Assembly: GCF_030409555.1 (NCBI RefSeq)
Contig: NZ_JAUFPU010000008.1
Span: 484,460-548,459 of the forward strand
Direction of reading: 5' to 3'
Source of the DNA: Chitinimonas viridis
Lineage (GTDB): Bacteria; Pseudomonadota; Gammaproteobacteria; Burkholderiales; Chitinimonadaceae
Length of the DNA stretch: 64,000 bases
Part shown: positions 17,182 to 26,673 of the stretch, piece after piece
Numbering within the stretch: the first letter of the stretch is position 1
Layout: the number at the start of each line of letters is the position of its first letter
Notes under the pieces: generated by a model
What the model was told of the DNA's origin: nothing
What the model saw: the letters and a program-made list of their open reading frames with translations, nothing else
Database searches by the model: none
Position numbers and translations under genes: made by a program

Positions 17182-18405
17182 ATGCATATCAACGATCTAC
17201 CTGTTCCTGATGTTTACGATCTGCCCGATGCCCGTGGCCGGTTTGGCGAGTATGGCGGTATCTATGTAGCCGAAACCCTGATGGCCGCGCTGGACGAGCT
17301 CAAGCAGGAGTACGCCCGTGCCAAGGCCGACAAGGCCTTCATGGACGAGTATCGCTATGAGCTCAAGCACTATGTGGGCCGTCCCAGCCCGATCTACCAT
17401 GCCAAGCGCTGGTCCGAAATGCTGGGTGGCGCACAGGTCTATCTCAAGCGGGAAGACCTGAACCACACAGGTGCGCACAAGATCAACAACACCATAGGCC
17501 AGGCACTGCTGGCGCGCCGCATGGGCAAGAAGCGGGTGATTGCCGAGACCGGGGCGGGCCAGCATGGCGTTGCCTCCGCTACGGTGGCTGCCCGTTATGG
17601 TATGGAGTGCGTGGTCTATATGGGCGCCGAGGATGTGCAGCGCCAGGCGGCCAATGTCTATCGCATGAAGCTGATGGGCGCTACCGTCGTGCCGGTGACA
17701 TCGGGCTCACGTACCCTCAAGGATGCGCTGAATGAGGCCATGCGCGACTGGGTGACCAATGTCGACCATACCTTCTACATACTGGGTACGGCAGCAGGCC
17801 CGCACCCCTATCCCATGCTGGTGCGCGACTTCCAGGCGGTGATCGGCGAGGAATCCAAGGTACAGATGGTGGAGATGGCGGGGCGCCAGCCCGATGTGGT
17901 GGTGGCGTGCGTGGGTGGTGGCTCCAACGCCATCGGCATGTTCTATCCCTATATCCAGGTTCCTGGTGTGCGCATGATAGGCGTGGAAGCGGGTGGCGAT
18001 GGCGTGGAGACCGGCCGCCACGCAGCGCCGCTGTCTGCAGGGCGTCCGGGCGTCTTGCACGGCAACCGTACCTACCTGATGCAGGATGCGCATGGCCAGA
18101 TCATTGAGACCCATTCCATCTCGGCTGGGCTGGACTATCCTGGTGTGGGACCAGAACATAGCTACCTTAAGGACATGGGCAGGGTAGAATATACGGCTGC
18201 CAATGATGATGAGGCGCTGGCCGCCTTTCATGAGCTATGCCGTACCGAGGGGATTATCCCGGCGCTGGAGTCCAGCCATGCCTTGGCCTATGCCAAGCGC
18301 CTGGCGCCGACTCTGCCTCGCGATCAGATCATCTTGGTCAATTTGTCCGGCCGTGGCGACAAGGATATTCCGACTGTCGCCAAGCTGTCCGGTATCGAAC
18401 TGTAA
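17182..18405 (+). CDS. trpB: Tryptophan synthase beta subunit
   Basis: A 407-residue PLP enzyme that joins indole and serine to tryptophan and works as an alpha2-beta2 complex with TrpA. PLP lysine K100 is in [10 protein letters not shown]; the phosphate-binding [10 protein letters not shown] and the glutamate of [11 protein letters not shown] are present. The N terminus ([16 protein letters not shown]) and length match the standard TrpB1 type. It is followed by a GC-rich hairpin and then trpA. Confidence 0.97.
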   Translation: MHINDLPVPDVYDLPDARGRFGEYGGIYVAETLMAALDELKQEYARAKADKAFMDEYRYELKHYVGRPSPIYHAKRWSEMLGGAQVYLKREDLNHTGAHKINNTIGQALLARRMGKKRVIAETGAGQHGVASATVAARYGMECVVYMGAEDVQRQAANVYRMKLMGATVVPVTSGSRTLKDALNEAMRDWVTNVDHTFYILGTAAGPHPYPMLVRDFQAVIGEESKVQMVEMAGRQPDVVVACVGGGSNAIGMFYPYIQVPGVRMIGVEAGGDGVETGRHAAPLSAGRPGVLHGNRTYLMQDAHGQIIETHSISAGLDYPGVGPEHSYLKDMGRVEYTAANDDEALAAFHELCRTEGIIPALESSHALAYAKRLAPTLPRDQIILVNLSGRGDKDIPTVAKLSGIEL

Positions 18406-18418
18406 GCCTTTACCTAAG

Positions 18419-18438
18419 CCGGCCGCGATTGCGGCCGG
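18419..18438 (+). terminator. GC-rich hairpin between trpB and trpA
   Basis: CCGGCCGC (18419-18426), loop GATT, GCGGCCGG (18431-18438), without a T tract. The same GGCCGC/GCGGCC core recurs after trpA and accD, so it is more likely an mRNA-stabilising or attenuating hairpin than a full terminator. Confidence 0.4.
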
Positions 18439-18456
18439 TGCGAGTCTTCTGACCTT

Positions 18457-19260
18457 ATGGCCCGTATACAGACTGTTTTCTCTCGCCTGAAATCCCAGCA
18501 AAAGCAGGCGTTGATACCTTATATCACCGCTGGTGACCCGCACCCTGCTGCCACCGTGGGCCTGATGCATGCCCTGGTGGCCGGCGGTGCTGATATTGTT
18601 GAACTGGGCGTACCTTTCTCTGACCCCATGGCCGATGGTCCGGTGATCCAGAAGGCGTCCGAACGGGCTTTGGCGCATGGTGTCAGCCTGACCAGTGTAC
18701 TGGACATGGTGCGTGACTTCCGCCGCCGCGATGCAGAGACTCCCGTCGTACTGATGGGCTATGCCAACCCGGTGGAAGCGATGGGGTATGAAGTGTTCGC
18801 CAAGGCCGCCAGCGAGGCTGGTGTCGATGGTGTGCTCACTGTTGATTTGCCGCCCGAAGAGGCAGCAGCGCTGTCCGACATCCTCAAGGCACATGGGCTG
18901 GACCCGATTTTCCTGCTGGCGCCCACGACCCCCGATTGGCGTGTGGCGGAAGTGGCCAAGCATGCAGCCGGCTATGTCTACTATGTCTCGCTCAAGGGCG
19001 TGACAGGCGCCGCAACGCTGGATATCGACAGTGTTGCCAGCAAGCTGGCGCACCTGCGTGGCCAGTTGAGCCTGCCCATAGGCGTAGGTTTTGGCATACG
19101 CGATGCTGCATCGGCACAGGCTGTGGCAAGGATTGCCGATTCGGTGATCATAGGCAGCCGCCTGGTGCAGGAGGTCGAGGAGCACGGCGCTGATGCGGCG
19201 GTGAGGCTGACAGCCTTCCTGCGCGAGGTGCGTAGCGCCATGGATGCGGCCCGACAATAA
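18457..19260 (+). CDS. trpA: Tryptophan synthase alpha subunit
   Basis: A 267-residue TIM-barrel lyase that releases indole from indole-3-glycerol phosphate and channels it to TrpB. The catalytic glutamate is in [17 protein letters not shown], the catalytic aspartate in [12 protein letters not shown], and the phosphate-binding GVGFGIRDA is near the C terminus. The length is normal. A true terminator follows, closing the truA-trpFBA unit. Confidence 0.96.
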   Translation: MARIQTVFSRLKSQQKQALIPYITAGDPHPAATVGLMHALVAGGADIVELGVPFSDPMADGPVIQKASERALAHGVSLTSVLDMVRDFRRRDAETPVVLMGYANPVEAMGYEVFAKAASEAGVDGVLTVDLPPEEAAALSDILKAHGLDPIFLLAPTTPDWRVAEVAKHAAGYVYYVSLKGVTGAATLDIDSVASKLAHLRGQLSLPIGVGFGIRDAASAQAVARIADSVIIGSRLVQEVEEHGADAAVRLTAFLREVRSAMDAARQ

Positions 19261-19268
19261 TCCCAAAC

Positions 19269-19297
19269 AGGGCCGCCCATGCGGCCCTTTGATTTTT
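19269..19297 (+). terminator. Terminator after trpA
   Basis: Stem AGGGCCGC (19269-19276) and GCGGCCCT (19281-19288) with loop CCAT, followed by TTGATTTTT. A canonical rho-independent shape. Confidence 0.85.
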
Positions 19298-19339
19298 CAA
19301 GCGCTTGGTTGAGACGACCAAACAGCGTAGGAGATATGC

Positions 19340-20209
19340 ATGAGCTGGTTGCAGAAACTGCTGCCCCCCAAGATCAAGGCCAAACCTACCGGCCCCAGCA
19401 AGTCGGTGCCGGAAGGTTTGTGGAGCAAGTGTTCGGCCTGTGAGGCCGTGCTGTACCGTACTGATCTTGAGAACAATCTGGAAGTGTGCCCGAAGTGCGG
19501 CCATCACAATGCCGTAACAGCGCGCCGCCGGCTGGATTTGATGCTGGACGTGGAGGGCAGGGTAGAAATAGGCGCCGAGGTGCGTCCTACCGATTTCCTC
19601 AAGTTCAAGGATTCAAAACGCTATCCAGAACGGTTGGAAGCGGCCCGTGAAAACAGTGGCGAAGAAGACGCCATGGTGGTGATGCAGGGCGCTATCCATA
19701 CCTTGCCGGTAGTGATAGCCGCGTTCGAGTTCAAGTTCATCGGTGGCTCCATGGGTTCGGTGGTGGGCGAGCGCTTTGTGCGTGGTGCGCAGGCAGCCAT
19801 CGACAATGGCTGTCCCTTCATCTGCGTATCGGCCTCGGGCGGTGCACGCATGCAGGAGGGCCTGATGTCGTTGATGCAGATGGCCAAGACCAGCGCCATC
19901 CTGACTCGCCTTGCGGATAAGGGGCTGCCCTTTATTTCGCTGCTGACCGACCCCACCATGGGTGGGGTGTCTGCCTCGTTTGCCTTCCTCGGCGATGTGG
20001 TGATAGCTGAACCGGGCGCGCTGATCGGCTTTGCCGGCCCACGCGTGATCGAGCAGACGGTGCGGGAGACCCTGCCAGAGGGCTTCCAGCGGGCGGAATT
20101 CCTGCTGGAAAAAGGCGCCATTGATATGATCGTGGACCGCCGCGAGCTGCGTCAGCGCTTGGCGGCCCTGATTACGCTATTGAGCAAACAGCCCGCAGTG
20201 GCGGTTTGA
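19340..20209 (+). CDS. accD: Acetyl-CoA carboxylase carboxyltransferase subunit beta
   Basis: A 289-residue subunit of acetyl-CoA carboxylase, the committed step of fatty acid synthesis, acting with AccA. The N-terminal four-cysteine zinc ribbon is [12 protein letters not shown] and CPKCGHHN (residues about 33-58). The carboxyltransferase domain carries [20 protein letters not shown] and [20 protein letters not shown]. The start [13 protein letters not shown] matches the family. It is transcribed with folC, the usual betaproteobacterial pairing. Confidence 0.96.
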   Translation: MSWLQKLLPPKIKAKPTGPSKSVPEGLWSKCSACEAVLYRTDLENNLEVCPKCGHHNAVTARRRLDLMLDVEGRVEIGAEVRPTDFLKFKDSKRYPERLEAARENSGEEDAMVVMQGAIHTLPVVIAAFEFKFIGGSMGSVVGERFVRGAQAAIDNGCPFICVSASGGARMQEGLMSLMQMAKTSAILTRLADKGLPFISLLTDPTMGGVSASFAFLGDVVIAEPGALIGFAGPRVIEQTVRETLPEGFQRAEFLLEKGAIDMIVDRRELRQRLAALITLLSKQPAVAV

Positions 20210-20230
20210 TTGCAAGACTAAGGCTTAACC

Positions 20231-20259
20231 AGACACGGCCGCGCGATGCGGCCGTGTCT
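20231..20259 (+). terminator. GC-rich hairpin between accD and folC
   Basis: AGACACGGCCGC (20231-20242) pairs perfectly over 12 bp with GCGGCCGTGTCT (20248-20259). No T run follows. It has the same GGCCGC/GCGGCC core as the hairpins after trpB and trpA. Confidence 0.45.
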
Positions 20260-20278
20260 GTTATCGGAATGGATAAGC

Positions 20279-21547
20279 ATGCGCTTTGATGCGAAAACCC
20301 TGCCGGAATGGCTGCAACATCTGGAGCAGCTGCATCCCAGTGCTATCGACATGGGGCTGGCCCGCGTGGCCCAGGTACGCGATTCCATGGGGCTGCGACC
20401 TGCGTTTCCCGTCATCATTGTGGGTGGCACCAATGGCAAGGGATCGACCTGCGCCATGCTGTCGGCCGCCTACCGGGCGGCGGGCTTCAAGGTGGGCACC
20501 TATGCCAGCCCGCACCTGCTGCATTACAACGAACGTGTTGCCATCAACCTAGTGCCGGCCAGCGACGAAGATATTGTGGCGGGCCTGCGCGCGGTAGAGA
20601 CGGCGCGGGGCGACACGTCGCTTACCTATTTCGAGTTTGGCACCTTGGCGGCCATGCACCACTTCATGGCGGCGAATGTGGATGTCGCTGTGCTGGAGGT
20701 AGGCCTGGGTGGGCGCCTGGATGCAGTGAATGCCTTCGAGCCCGATGTGGCGGCGGTGGTCAGCGTGGATCTGGATCACCAGGGATTTCTGGGTGATACC
20801 CGCGAGGCCATCGGATTTGAGAAGGCGGGTATCTTCCGAGCAGGCAAGCCGGCGTTCTGTGCCGACCCCAGGCCGCCGCAAAGCCTGCTGGACCATGCAG
20901 CCGCCATCGGCGCTGACCTGCAGGTGATAGGACGCGACTTCAGCTACGTCAACGAAACCACGCAGTGGCGTTGGCGCGGCCGCCATGGGCAGAAGCCAGG
21001 ACTGCCTTTTCCGGCCCTGCGCGGCGCTTTCCAGCTGGGTAATGCCAGCCTGGTGATTGCCATACTGGATGCCTTGCATGATCTTGTACCGGTAGGCATA
21101 GGTGATATCAAGCGCGGCCTGCTGGAAGTGACGCTGGCGGGGCGTTACCAGGTGTTGCCGGGGCGTCCCTCGATTGTGCTGGATGTGGCTCATAATCCCC
21201 ATGCTGCCGGGGCGCTGGCGCAGAATCTGTTGAACCAGGGTTTCTTCGAGACCACCCATGCCATCTTCAGTGGGCTGGCAGACAAGGATATTGCAGGTGT
21301 GCTGGCGCTGTTGCACGACAAGATCGACGTCTGGCATGTGCCTGCTCTGGACGTACCGAGGGCGGAGTCGCCCGAGGTCATCGCCGGGCTGATTGCAGCC
21401 TCTGGCGCACGTGGCCGCGTACATATTTATCCCGATGTTGCAGAGGCTTATGCTGCGGCGAGGCTGGCAGCCGGGGAAAATGATAGAATCGCGGCCTTTG
21501 GATGTTTCAAGGTCGTGGCCGATGTACTTGCACTGAAGCCACGCTGA
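20279..21547 (+). CDS. folC: Bifunctional dihydrofolate/folylpolyglutamate synthase
   Basis: A 422-residue Mur-ligase-like enzyme that adds glutamate to dihydropteroate and to folates. Motifs: P-loop VGGTNGKGSTCAML, the omega-loop region TYASPHLLHYNERVAIN, VAVLEVGLGGRLDAVNAF, DVAAVVSVDLDHQGFLGDT and DVAHNPHAAGALA. The ATG at 20279 (MRFDAKTLPEWL) lies after GGATAAGC and matches the family; the frame open from 20246 is not used. It is directly followed by the SPOR-domain gene. Confidence 0.95.
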   Translation: MRFDAKTLPEWLQHLEQLHPSAIDMGLARVAQVRDSMGLRPAFPVIIVGGTNGKGSTCAMLSAAYRAAGFKVGTYASPHLLHYNERVAINLVPASDEDIVAGLRAVETARGDTSLTYFEFGTLAAMHHFMAANVDVAVLEVGLGGRLDAVNAFEPDVAAVVSVDLDHQGFLGDTREAIGFEKAGIFRAGKPAFCADPRPPQSLLDHAAAIGADLQVIGRDFSYVNETTQWRWRGRHGQKPGLPFPALRGAFQLGNASLVIAILDALHDLVPVGIGDIKRGLLEVTLAGRYQVLPGRPSIVLDVAHNPHAAGALAQNLLNQGFFETTHAIFSGLADKDIAGVLALLHDKIDVWHVPALDVPRAESPEVIAGLIAASGARGRVHIYPDVAEAYAAARLAAGENDRIAAFGCFKVVADVLALKPR

Positions 21548-21555
21548 AGACAGAT

Positions 21556-22260
21556 ATGGCCGACGCCCCGATCAGCGAAGAACTCACTACCCTCAAGAAA
21601 CGTGCGCGCCGCCGCCTGGTGGGGGCCGTTGCCCTGGTGCTGGTGGCGCTGGTGGTGTTGTGGACGGTAATGGATGACAAACCGCCACAAAGCCTGGCGA
21701 GCGAGCCCGTGGCCATCGTCAGCACGACGCCGGGGCTGGCTGGGACGGTGACACCGACGCCAGCGCCAGCACCGTTTCCGCCGTTGCCGCAAGTCGAGGC
21801 AACCAAGCCGGCACAGCAGCCGATGACGCCTCCGGTGGTCGAAACCACGCCTGTTACCAAGCCCGAGCCACAGGTCAAGCCGGTGGCTAAGCCAGAGGCC
21901 AAACCAGAAGCCAAGCCAGTAGAGAAAAAGCCCGAGAGCAAGCCTGCCGAGGTGCACAAAGACCCTGCCAGGATCCTGGCTGGCATGGAGGAAGAGGCCG
22001 ATACTGCAGCCAAGCCCAAGCCGGCCACCGATACACGGTTCTTCTTGCAACTGGGTGCCTTTGCCGACAAGGACAAAGCGTTGGGGCTGGTCGCCAAGGC
22101 CAGAGGTACCGGGGTGACAGTACAGACCGAGGCTATCAAGACCGACAAGGGGGCGCTGACGCGCTTGCGGGCAGGGCCGTATGACAACCGGGATGCTGCC
22201 GAGAAAGCCCATGCCAAGCTGGCTGGCGCCGGCATATCCAGCAGCATTGTTGGCAAATGA
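21556..22260 (+). CDS. SPOR-domain cell-division-associated membrane protein (DedD-like)
   Basis: A 234-residue bitopic inner-membrane protein: a short basic cytoplasmic N terminus (LKKRARRRL), one membrane helix (about 19-38), a long Pro/Lys/Ala periplasmic linker with repeated KPE motifs, and a C-terminal SPOR domain (FFLQLGAFADKDKALGLVAK to TRLRAGPYDNRDAAEKAH) that binds denuded septal glycan. It occupies the dedD position between folC and cvpA. The ATG at 21556 was chosen because the helix then starts at normal depth. The stop overlaps cvpA by 4 bp. Confidence 0.88.
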   Translation: MADAPISEELTTLKKRARRRLVGAVALVLVALVVLWTVMDDKPPQSLASEPVAIVSTTPGLAGTVTPTPAPAPFPPLPQVEATKPAQQPMTPPVVETTPVTKPEPQVKPVAKPEAKPEAKPVEKKPESKPAEVHKDPARILAGMEEEADTAAKPKPATDTRFFLQLGAFADKDKALGLVAKARGTGVTVQTEAIKTDKGALTRLRAGPYDNRDAAEKAHAKLAGAGISSSIVGK

Positions 22261-22748
22261 CAGGGTTTGACTACGCGGTTCTGGTGATAGTCGGGATGTC
22301 AGTCCTGCTGGCGGTGTTGCGCGGCGGGGTATCCGAGATACTGTCGCTGGCCGCCTGGATACTGGGTTTCTGGCTGGCGCAGCGGTATGCCGCTACCGTT
22401 GGCGCCTTGCTGCCGGCGGATGTGCCCACGACCGAACTGCGCCTGATTGCGGGCTTTGTCGGCATATTGCTGGGTGTATGGTTTGTCTCGGCTATCGTAC
22501 GCATTACGGTGGCCCAGTTTCTGAAAGCCAGCGGCATGGCGCCGCTGGACCGGTTTATCGGGGCCTTGTTCGGCTTGGCCCGGGGGGTGTTGATCGTGCT
22601 TGCTATGGTGATCGTGGCTGGCCTGACTAGCCTGCCGCGCGAGAACATCTGGCGCGATGCCATGTTCAGCCCGCCTTTCGAGGCCTTGGCGGTCACGATC
22701 AAACCCTGGTTGCCGCCGCAGTTGGCGGCCTATATTAAGTTTGAATAG
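22257..22748 (+). CDS. cvpA: CvpA family membrane protein
   Basis: A 163-residue protein with four predicted membrane helices (about 5-20, 28-47, 65-85, 100-122) and the family pattern LRGGVSEILSLAAWILGFWL and LDRFIGALFGLARGVLIVL. CvpA is linked to colicin V production in E. coli and more generally to envelope integrity. Its start overlaps the SPOR gene (ATGA), and purF follows, the standard arrangement. Confidence 0.92.
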   Translation: MTGFDYAVLVIVGMSVLLAVLRGGVSEILSLAAWILGFWLAQRYAATVGALLPADVPTTELRLIAGFVGILLGVWFVSAIVRITVAQFLKASGMAPLDRFIGALFGLARGVLIVLAMVIVAGLTSLPRENIWRDAMFSPPFEALAVTIKPWLPPQLAAYIKFE

Positions 22749-22806
22749 AGGGACATCAGGGACCACTTTTCGTCGTGATGCGGTGTCAACAGGAGAGCCC
22801 CCGTTC

Positions 22807-22828
22807 GCCTAGCCTCATGGGGCTAGGC
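22807..22828 (+). other. Hairpin in the cvpA-purF spacer
   Basis: GCCTAGCC (22807-22814) and GGCTAGGC (22821-22828) form a perfect 8-bp stem within the 204-bp spacer before purF. No T tract follows, so it is probably an mRNA structure. No PurR-like operator or purine riboswitch core was recognised. Confidence 0.4.
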
Positions 22829-22952
22829 CGGAATGGTTCCAATATACGCCGCCTTCACCCGCAAACAGCGGTGTCTGGCGATCCTCTACAGGGTCTGTCT
22901 GGTCGGGAGTACCCGGGGCAGGCCGTACTGGTTTGTAAAGCAAGGAAGCATC

Positions 22953-24491
22953 ATGTGCGGCATTCTCGGTGTGGTGGCAAAGACGCCTGTTAACCAACTG
23001 CTCTATGACGGTCTGCTCGTCCTGCAGCATCGCGGCCAGGATGCCGCAGGTATCGTTACGGCGGAACAGAGCGGCGTGATGCATATGCATAAGGGACAGG
23101 GCCTGGTAGCGGACGTGTTCCGCACCCGCAATATGCGCTCCCTGATGGGCAATATCGGCATAGGCCATGTCCGCTATCCCACGGCAGGTTCGGCATCCAG
23201 CCTGGCGGAAGCACAGCCGTTTTACGTCAACAGCCCTTTCGGCATTGTCCTGGCACACAACGGCAATCTGACTAACCACAAGGAACTGAAGGAGGCGATG
23301 TACCGCAATGATTTGCGTCACATCAACACCAATTCGGATTCCGAAGCCCTGCTGAATGTCTTTGCCTACGAACTGCAGAAGCGAGCCATTGGTTTCGCGC
23401 TCAAGCCCGACACCATATTCGACGCCATTGCCGCCGTGCATCGCCGGGTCAAGGGTGCCTATGCCGTGGTAGCCATCATCGCCGGTTACGGCCTGGTGGC
23501 TTTCCGTGATCCGCACGGTATCCGACCATTGGTGCTGGGTGAGCATGAGACGGCCGAAGGTACGGAATACCTGGTGGCCAGCGAGTCGGTGGCGCTCGAT
23601 ACCATAGGCTTCAAGATGGTGCGCGACGTGGCCCCCGGTGAAGCCCTGTTCATCACCATGGATGGCCAGTTCCACAGCCGGCAGTGTGCCGACAAGGCGA
23701 CGTTGATCCCGTGCATTTTCGAGCACGTCTACTTTGCCCGCCCCGATTCGGTCATGGACGGTATCTCGGTGTACCAGGCACGCCTCAATATGGGCGACAA
23801 CCTGGCGGAGAAGATACGCCGCGAACTGCCTGAGATGGATATCGATGTGGTGATCCCCATCCCCGATACCAGCCGCGCCAGCGCCCTGCAGTTGGCCAAT
23901 CACCTGGGCCTGCCTTATCGCGAGGGCTTTCAGAAGAATCGCTATATCGGCCGGACATTCATCATGCCGGGCCAGGCTACCCGCAAGAAGTCGGTGCGCC
24001 AGAAGCTCAATGCCATAGGCGTGGAGTTTAAGGGGCGCAATGTGCTGCTGGTGGACGACTCCATTGTGCGCGGCACGACCTCCAAGGAGATCGTGATGAT
24101 GGCGCGCGAAGCGGGCGCCAACAAGGTCTACTTCGCCTCGGCGGCGCCACCGGTACGCTTTCCGCATGTGTACGGCATTGATATGCCCACCCGTGCCGAA
24201 CTGATTGCGACCGGCCGTAATGATGCCCAGATCGCCAAGGAGATCAGCGCTGATGCGGTGTTCTACCAGGATCTCGACGCGCTGGTGCAGGCAGTCAGCG
24301 ATGCCAGCCAGGGCAGCATCACGGTGTTCGAGACTTCCTGTTTCTCTGGCGAATACATTACCGGCGATGTGGATGCCGCCTATTTGGATGAGATGGAAAA
24401 CCGTCGGGCCAGCCCTTTGTCCAAGGACAATGACGGTGGTAGCCGCGTGCTGGACATGAATGTCGGTGTTGCAGAGCAGAATCTGATCTAG
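22953..24491 (+). CDS. purF: Amidophosphoribosyltransferase
   Basis: A 512-residue enzyme of the first committed purine step (PRPP plus glutamine to phosphoribosylamine). It starts [10 protein letters not shown], so Cys2 becomes the N-terminal nucleophile of the glutaminase domain after Met removal. Later motifs include [21 protein letters not shown] and the PRPP-binding loop [18 protein letters not shown] at about 360-380. The frame is open upstream to 22833, but the catalytic cysteine dictates the start at 22953. A strong terminator follows. Confidence 0.97.
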   Translation: MCGILGVVAKTPVNQLLYDGLLVLQHRGQDAAGIVTAEQSGVMHMHKGQGLVADVFRTRNMRSLMGNIGIGHVRYPTAGSASSLAEAQPFYVNSPFGIVLAHNGNLTNHKELKEAMYRNDLRHINTNSDSEALLNVFAYELQKRAIGFALKPDTIFDAIAAVHRRVKGAYAVVAIIAGYGLVAFRDPHGIRPLVLGEHETAEGTEYLVASESVALDTIGFKMVRDVAPGEALFITMDGQFHSRQCADKATLIPCIFEHVYFARPDSVMDGISVYQARLNMGDNLAEKIRRELPEMDIDVVIPIPDTSRASALQLANHLGLPYREGFQKNRYIGRTFIMPGQATRKKSVRQKLNAIGVEFKGRNVLLVDDSIVRGTTSKEIVMMAREAGANKVYFASAAPPVRFPHVYGIDMPTRAELIATGRNDAQIAKEISADAVFYQDLDALVQAVSDASQGSITVFETSCFSGEYITGDVDAAYLDEMENRRASPLSKDNDGGSRVLDMNVGVAEQNLI

Positions 24492-24537
24492 CACCGGTAC
24501 AGCCTGCCTGACGGAATGCCTGCGCTTGGCGCGGGTC

Positions 24538-24573
24538 AGCCAGAACCCACCGCGAGGTGGGTTTTGGCTTTAT
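24538..24573 (+). terminator. Terminator of purF
   Basis: AACCCACC (24544-24551), loop GCGA, GGTGGGTT (24556-24563), extended by AGCCA (24538-24542) with TGGCT (24565-24569), followed by TTAT. Confidence 0.8.
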
Positions 24574-24743
24574 ACAGTTTGTCTCAGGATGATTGCGCTG
24601 TAGGGACTCGAGTTCATCTCCGGTCACTGGCATTCGGGTTCTCTCTGCAATCGGATATCACCTAAAGCTTGGTTGCTGAGACTGTTGTTGGAGATGAATT
24701 GTACGAGGCCTCCCCGTGCGCCGCTGTGCAATATGGGCAGACA

Positions 24744-24774
24744 AGCAAAAGCCCACTGAGCGTGGGCTTTTGCT
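24744..24774 (-). terminator. Terminator of recA
   Basis: A perfect 13-bp stem, AGCAAAAGCCCAC (24744-24756) with GTGGGCTTTTGCT (24762-24774) and a 5-base loop, 25 bp after the recA stop. The T run sits inside the stem, so it can act in both directions. Confidence 0.8.
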
Positions 24775-24798
24775 GTACTGGTTGAGGAGGAGGCAGGA

Positions 24799-25845
24799 TC
24801 AGGCAAGATCCAGATCGGCCTCGTCTTCTTCCTGCTGTTCGACTGGCAGCGGTGCGCTGATGCCTACTGCCGCGCGGATCTTGCCCTCGATTTCGCGGGC
24901 GATGGCCTGGTTTTCCTTCAGGTACTCACGGGCATTGTCCTTGCCCTGGCCTATCTTGTTGCCCTGGTAGGCGTACCAGGCACCGGACTTGTCCACGATC
25001 TTGTGCAGCACGCCCAGCTCGATGATCTCGCCTTCGCGGCTGATGCCCTGGCCGTAAAGGATATCGAAGTTGGCTTCGCGGAACGGGGGCGAGACCTTGT
25101 TCTTGACGACCTTGACGCGGGTTTCGTTGCCGGCGACTTCTTCGCCTTTCTTGATGGCGCCGGTACGGCGGATATCGAGCCGGACCGAGGCATAGAACTT
25201 GAGCGCGTTACCGCCGGTGGTGGTTTCGGGGTTGCCGAACATCACGCCTATCTTCATGCGGATCTGGTTGATGAAGATAACCAGGGTATTGGTGCGTTTG
25301 ATATTGCCGGTCAGCTTGCGCAGTGCCTGCGACATCAGGCGGGCCTGCAGGCCGACATGGCTGTCGCCCATTTCGCCTTCGATTTCGGCCTTGGGTACCA
25401 GGGCGGCGACGGAGTCGACCACGATGATGTCCACGCCACCGGAGCGCACCAGCATATCGGCGATTTCAAGGGCCTGTTCACCGGTATCGGGCTGCGAGAT
25501 CAGCATGTCGGCCACGTTGACGCCAAGCTTGCCGGCGTAGACGGGGTCGAGTGCGTTTTCAGCATCGATATAGGCGGCAACGCCACCCAGCTTTTGAATC
25601 TCGGCAACAACCTGCAGGCAGAGGGTGGTCTTGCCCGAGGACTCTGGGCCGTAGATCTCCACTACACGGCCACGGGGCAGGCCGCCAACGCCAAGTGCCA
25701 GATCCAGGCCCAGCGAGCCGGTGGAAACCACCTGCAGATCGTTTTCGATCTGTGCTTCGCCCATCTTCATGATGGAACCCTTGCCGAACTGCTTTTCGAT
25801 CTGAGCCAGCGCGGCCGCGAGGGCCTTGCTCTTGTTGTCGTCCAT
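24799..25845 (-). CDS. recA: Recombinase RecA
   Basis: A 348-residue strand-exchange ATPase and co-protease of the SOS response. Walker A is [13 protein letters not shown] (about 67-79), Walker [14 protein letters not shown], loop L1 [15 protein letters not shown] and loop L2 [20 protein letters not shown]. The acidic C-terminal tail ends [12 protein letters not shown]. The frame is open to 26094, but the family start [20 protein letters not shown] is at 25845. It is monocistronic, with a promoter at 25897-25924 and a terminator downstream. Confidence 0.98.
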   Translation of the reverse strand: MDDNKSKALAAALAQIEKQFGKGSIMKMGEAQIENDLQVVSTGSLGLDLALGVGGLPRGRVVEIYGPESSGKTTLCLQVVAEIQKLGGVAAYIDAENALDPVYAGKLGVNVADMLISQPDTGEQALEIADMLVRSGGVDIIVVDSVAALVPKAEIEGEMGDSHVGLQARLMSQALRKLTGNIKRTNTLVIFINQIRMKIGVMFGNPETTTGGNALKFYASVRLDIRRTGAIKKGEEVAGNETRVKVVKNKVSPPFREANFDILYGQGISREGEIIELGVLHKIVDKSGAWYAYQGNKIGQGKDNAREYLKENQAIAREIEGKIRAAVGISAPLPVEQQEEDEADLDLA

Positions 25846-25866
25846 GGTGTTTTCCCTTTGCGTGGA

Positions 25867-25924
25867 GAACGTTCGTTCACCGATAAGAATGGGCGGAATA
25901 TAGCACATGTGCCGATGCTGTAAA
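25867..25924 (-). promoter_or_regulatory. recA promoter and 5'-leader palindrome
   Basis: On the minus strand, -35 TTTACA (25919-25924), a 16-bp spacer and -10 TATATT (25897-25902). The leader then contains GAACGAACGTTC (25867-25878), about 22 bp before the ATG. A Gram-negative LexA box (CTGT-N8-ACAG) is not visible. The GAAC-N4-GTTC symmetry resembles the Firmicutes/Actinobacteria SOS box and also half of the TetR-type operator at 41665. Confidence 0.5.
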
Positions 25925-25976
25925 GCACCTGTGTGCAGATATTCAGGTTGGGCGGCCTGGGCCTGTTGCAAATACA

Positions 25977-26002
25977 AAAGGGCAGCCCTGGGGCTGCCCT
26001 TT
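25977..26002 (-). terminator. Terminator of efp
   Basis: AAAGGGCAGCCC (25977-25988) and GGGCTGCCCTTT (25991-26002) form a near-continuous palindrome just after the efp stop codon. Confidence 0.75.
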
Positions 26003-26020
26003 GCTAACGGCTCGGAAGGC

Positions 26021-26584
26021 TTAGGCGCGCTTCTTGAACTCGTTGGTGCGGGTGTCGATTTCGATCCTGTCGCCGATTTCGATGAAGGCGGCAACTGGCA
26101 GCTCGAAGGTGGTGCCCTTGAGCTTGGCAGGCTTCATGACCTTGCCCGAGGTGTCGCCACGCACGGCAGGTTCGGTGTATTCCACTTCGCGCACGATGGT
26201 GGTGGGCAGTTCGACCGAGATGGCGCGGCCATCGTAGAACACCACTTCGCAGACGTCATCCATGCCGTCGACCAGGAAATTCATGGTGTCGCCGAGGTTT
26301 TCGGCTTCGACTTCATACTGGTTGAACTCGGTATCCATGAAGACATACATGGGATCGGCGAAGTAGGAGTAGGTGCATTCCTTCTTTTCCAGCACGACCA
26401 CGTCGAACTTTTCATCTGCCTTGTAAACGGATTCGGAGCCCGAACCGGTCAGCAGGTTCTTCATCTTCATCTTCACGACCGAGGCATTCCGGCCGGACTT
26501 GCTGTATTCAGCCTTCAACACGACCATGGGCTGACCATCGACCATGGCCACATTGCCGGCGCGGAGTTCTTGTGCGGTTTTCAT
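26021..26584 (-). CDS. efp: Elongation factor P, Arg32 (rhamnosylated) type
   Basis: A 187-residue three-domain translation factor that relieves ribosome stalling at polyproline. Domain I (about 1-65) carries the loop YSKSGRNAS, in which residue 32 is arginine rather than the lysine of E. coli EF-P. Arg32 is the site rhamnosylated by EarP in Pseudomonas, Neisseria and relatives, and earP is the next gene upstream. The C-terminal OB domains end with [19 protein letters not shown]. The start at 26584 ([11 protein letters not shown]) matches the family. Confidence 0.96.
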   Translation of the reverse strand: MKTAQELRAGNVAMVDGQPMVVLKAEYSKSGRNASVVKMKMKNLLTGSGSESVYKADEKFDVVVLEKKECTYSYFADPMYVFMDTEFNQYEVEAENLGDTMNFLVDGMDDVCEVVFYDGRAISVELPTTIVREVEYTEPAVRGDTSGKVMKPAKLKGTTFELPVAAFIEIGDRIEIDTRTNEFKKRA

Positions 26585-26673
26585 GCTGGTAGATCCTGCG
26601 AAAAAGATAAGCGTTTGATAAAACGCAGCATTATAGCCGCCCACGGGCTGTTAGCGCCACCTCGCCGGAAGGC

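Larger units (their letters stand above)
24492..24798. other. purF-recA intergenic region with a candidate structured element
   Basis: 307 bp between the convergent purF and recA genes. Besides the two terminators, an inverted pair AGTTCATCTCC (24611-24621) and GGAGATGAATT (24690-24700) matches at 10 of 11 positions and could close a stem of about 90 nt. No open frame with a ribosome binding site is evident. No recX is present. Confidence 0.35.

Noticed and set aside
22815..24494. A 559-residue minus-strand frame covering purF
   Set aside because: A shadow of the highly conserved purF gene. Its translation shows no family features.
25919..25945. Classical LexA box near the recA -35
   Set aside because: CTGT and ACAG do not occur with 8-base spacing here; the nearest match is CACA-N8-ACAG.
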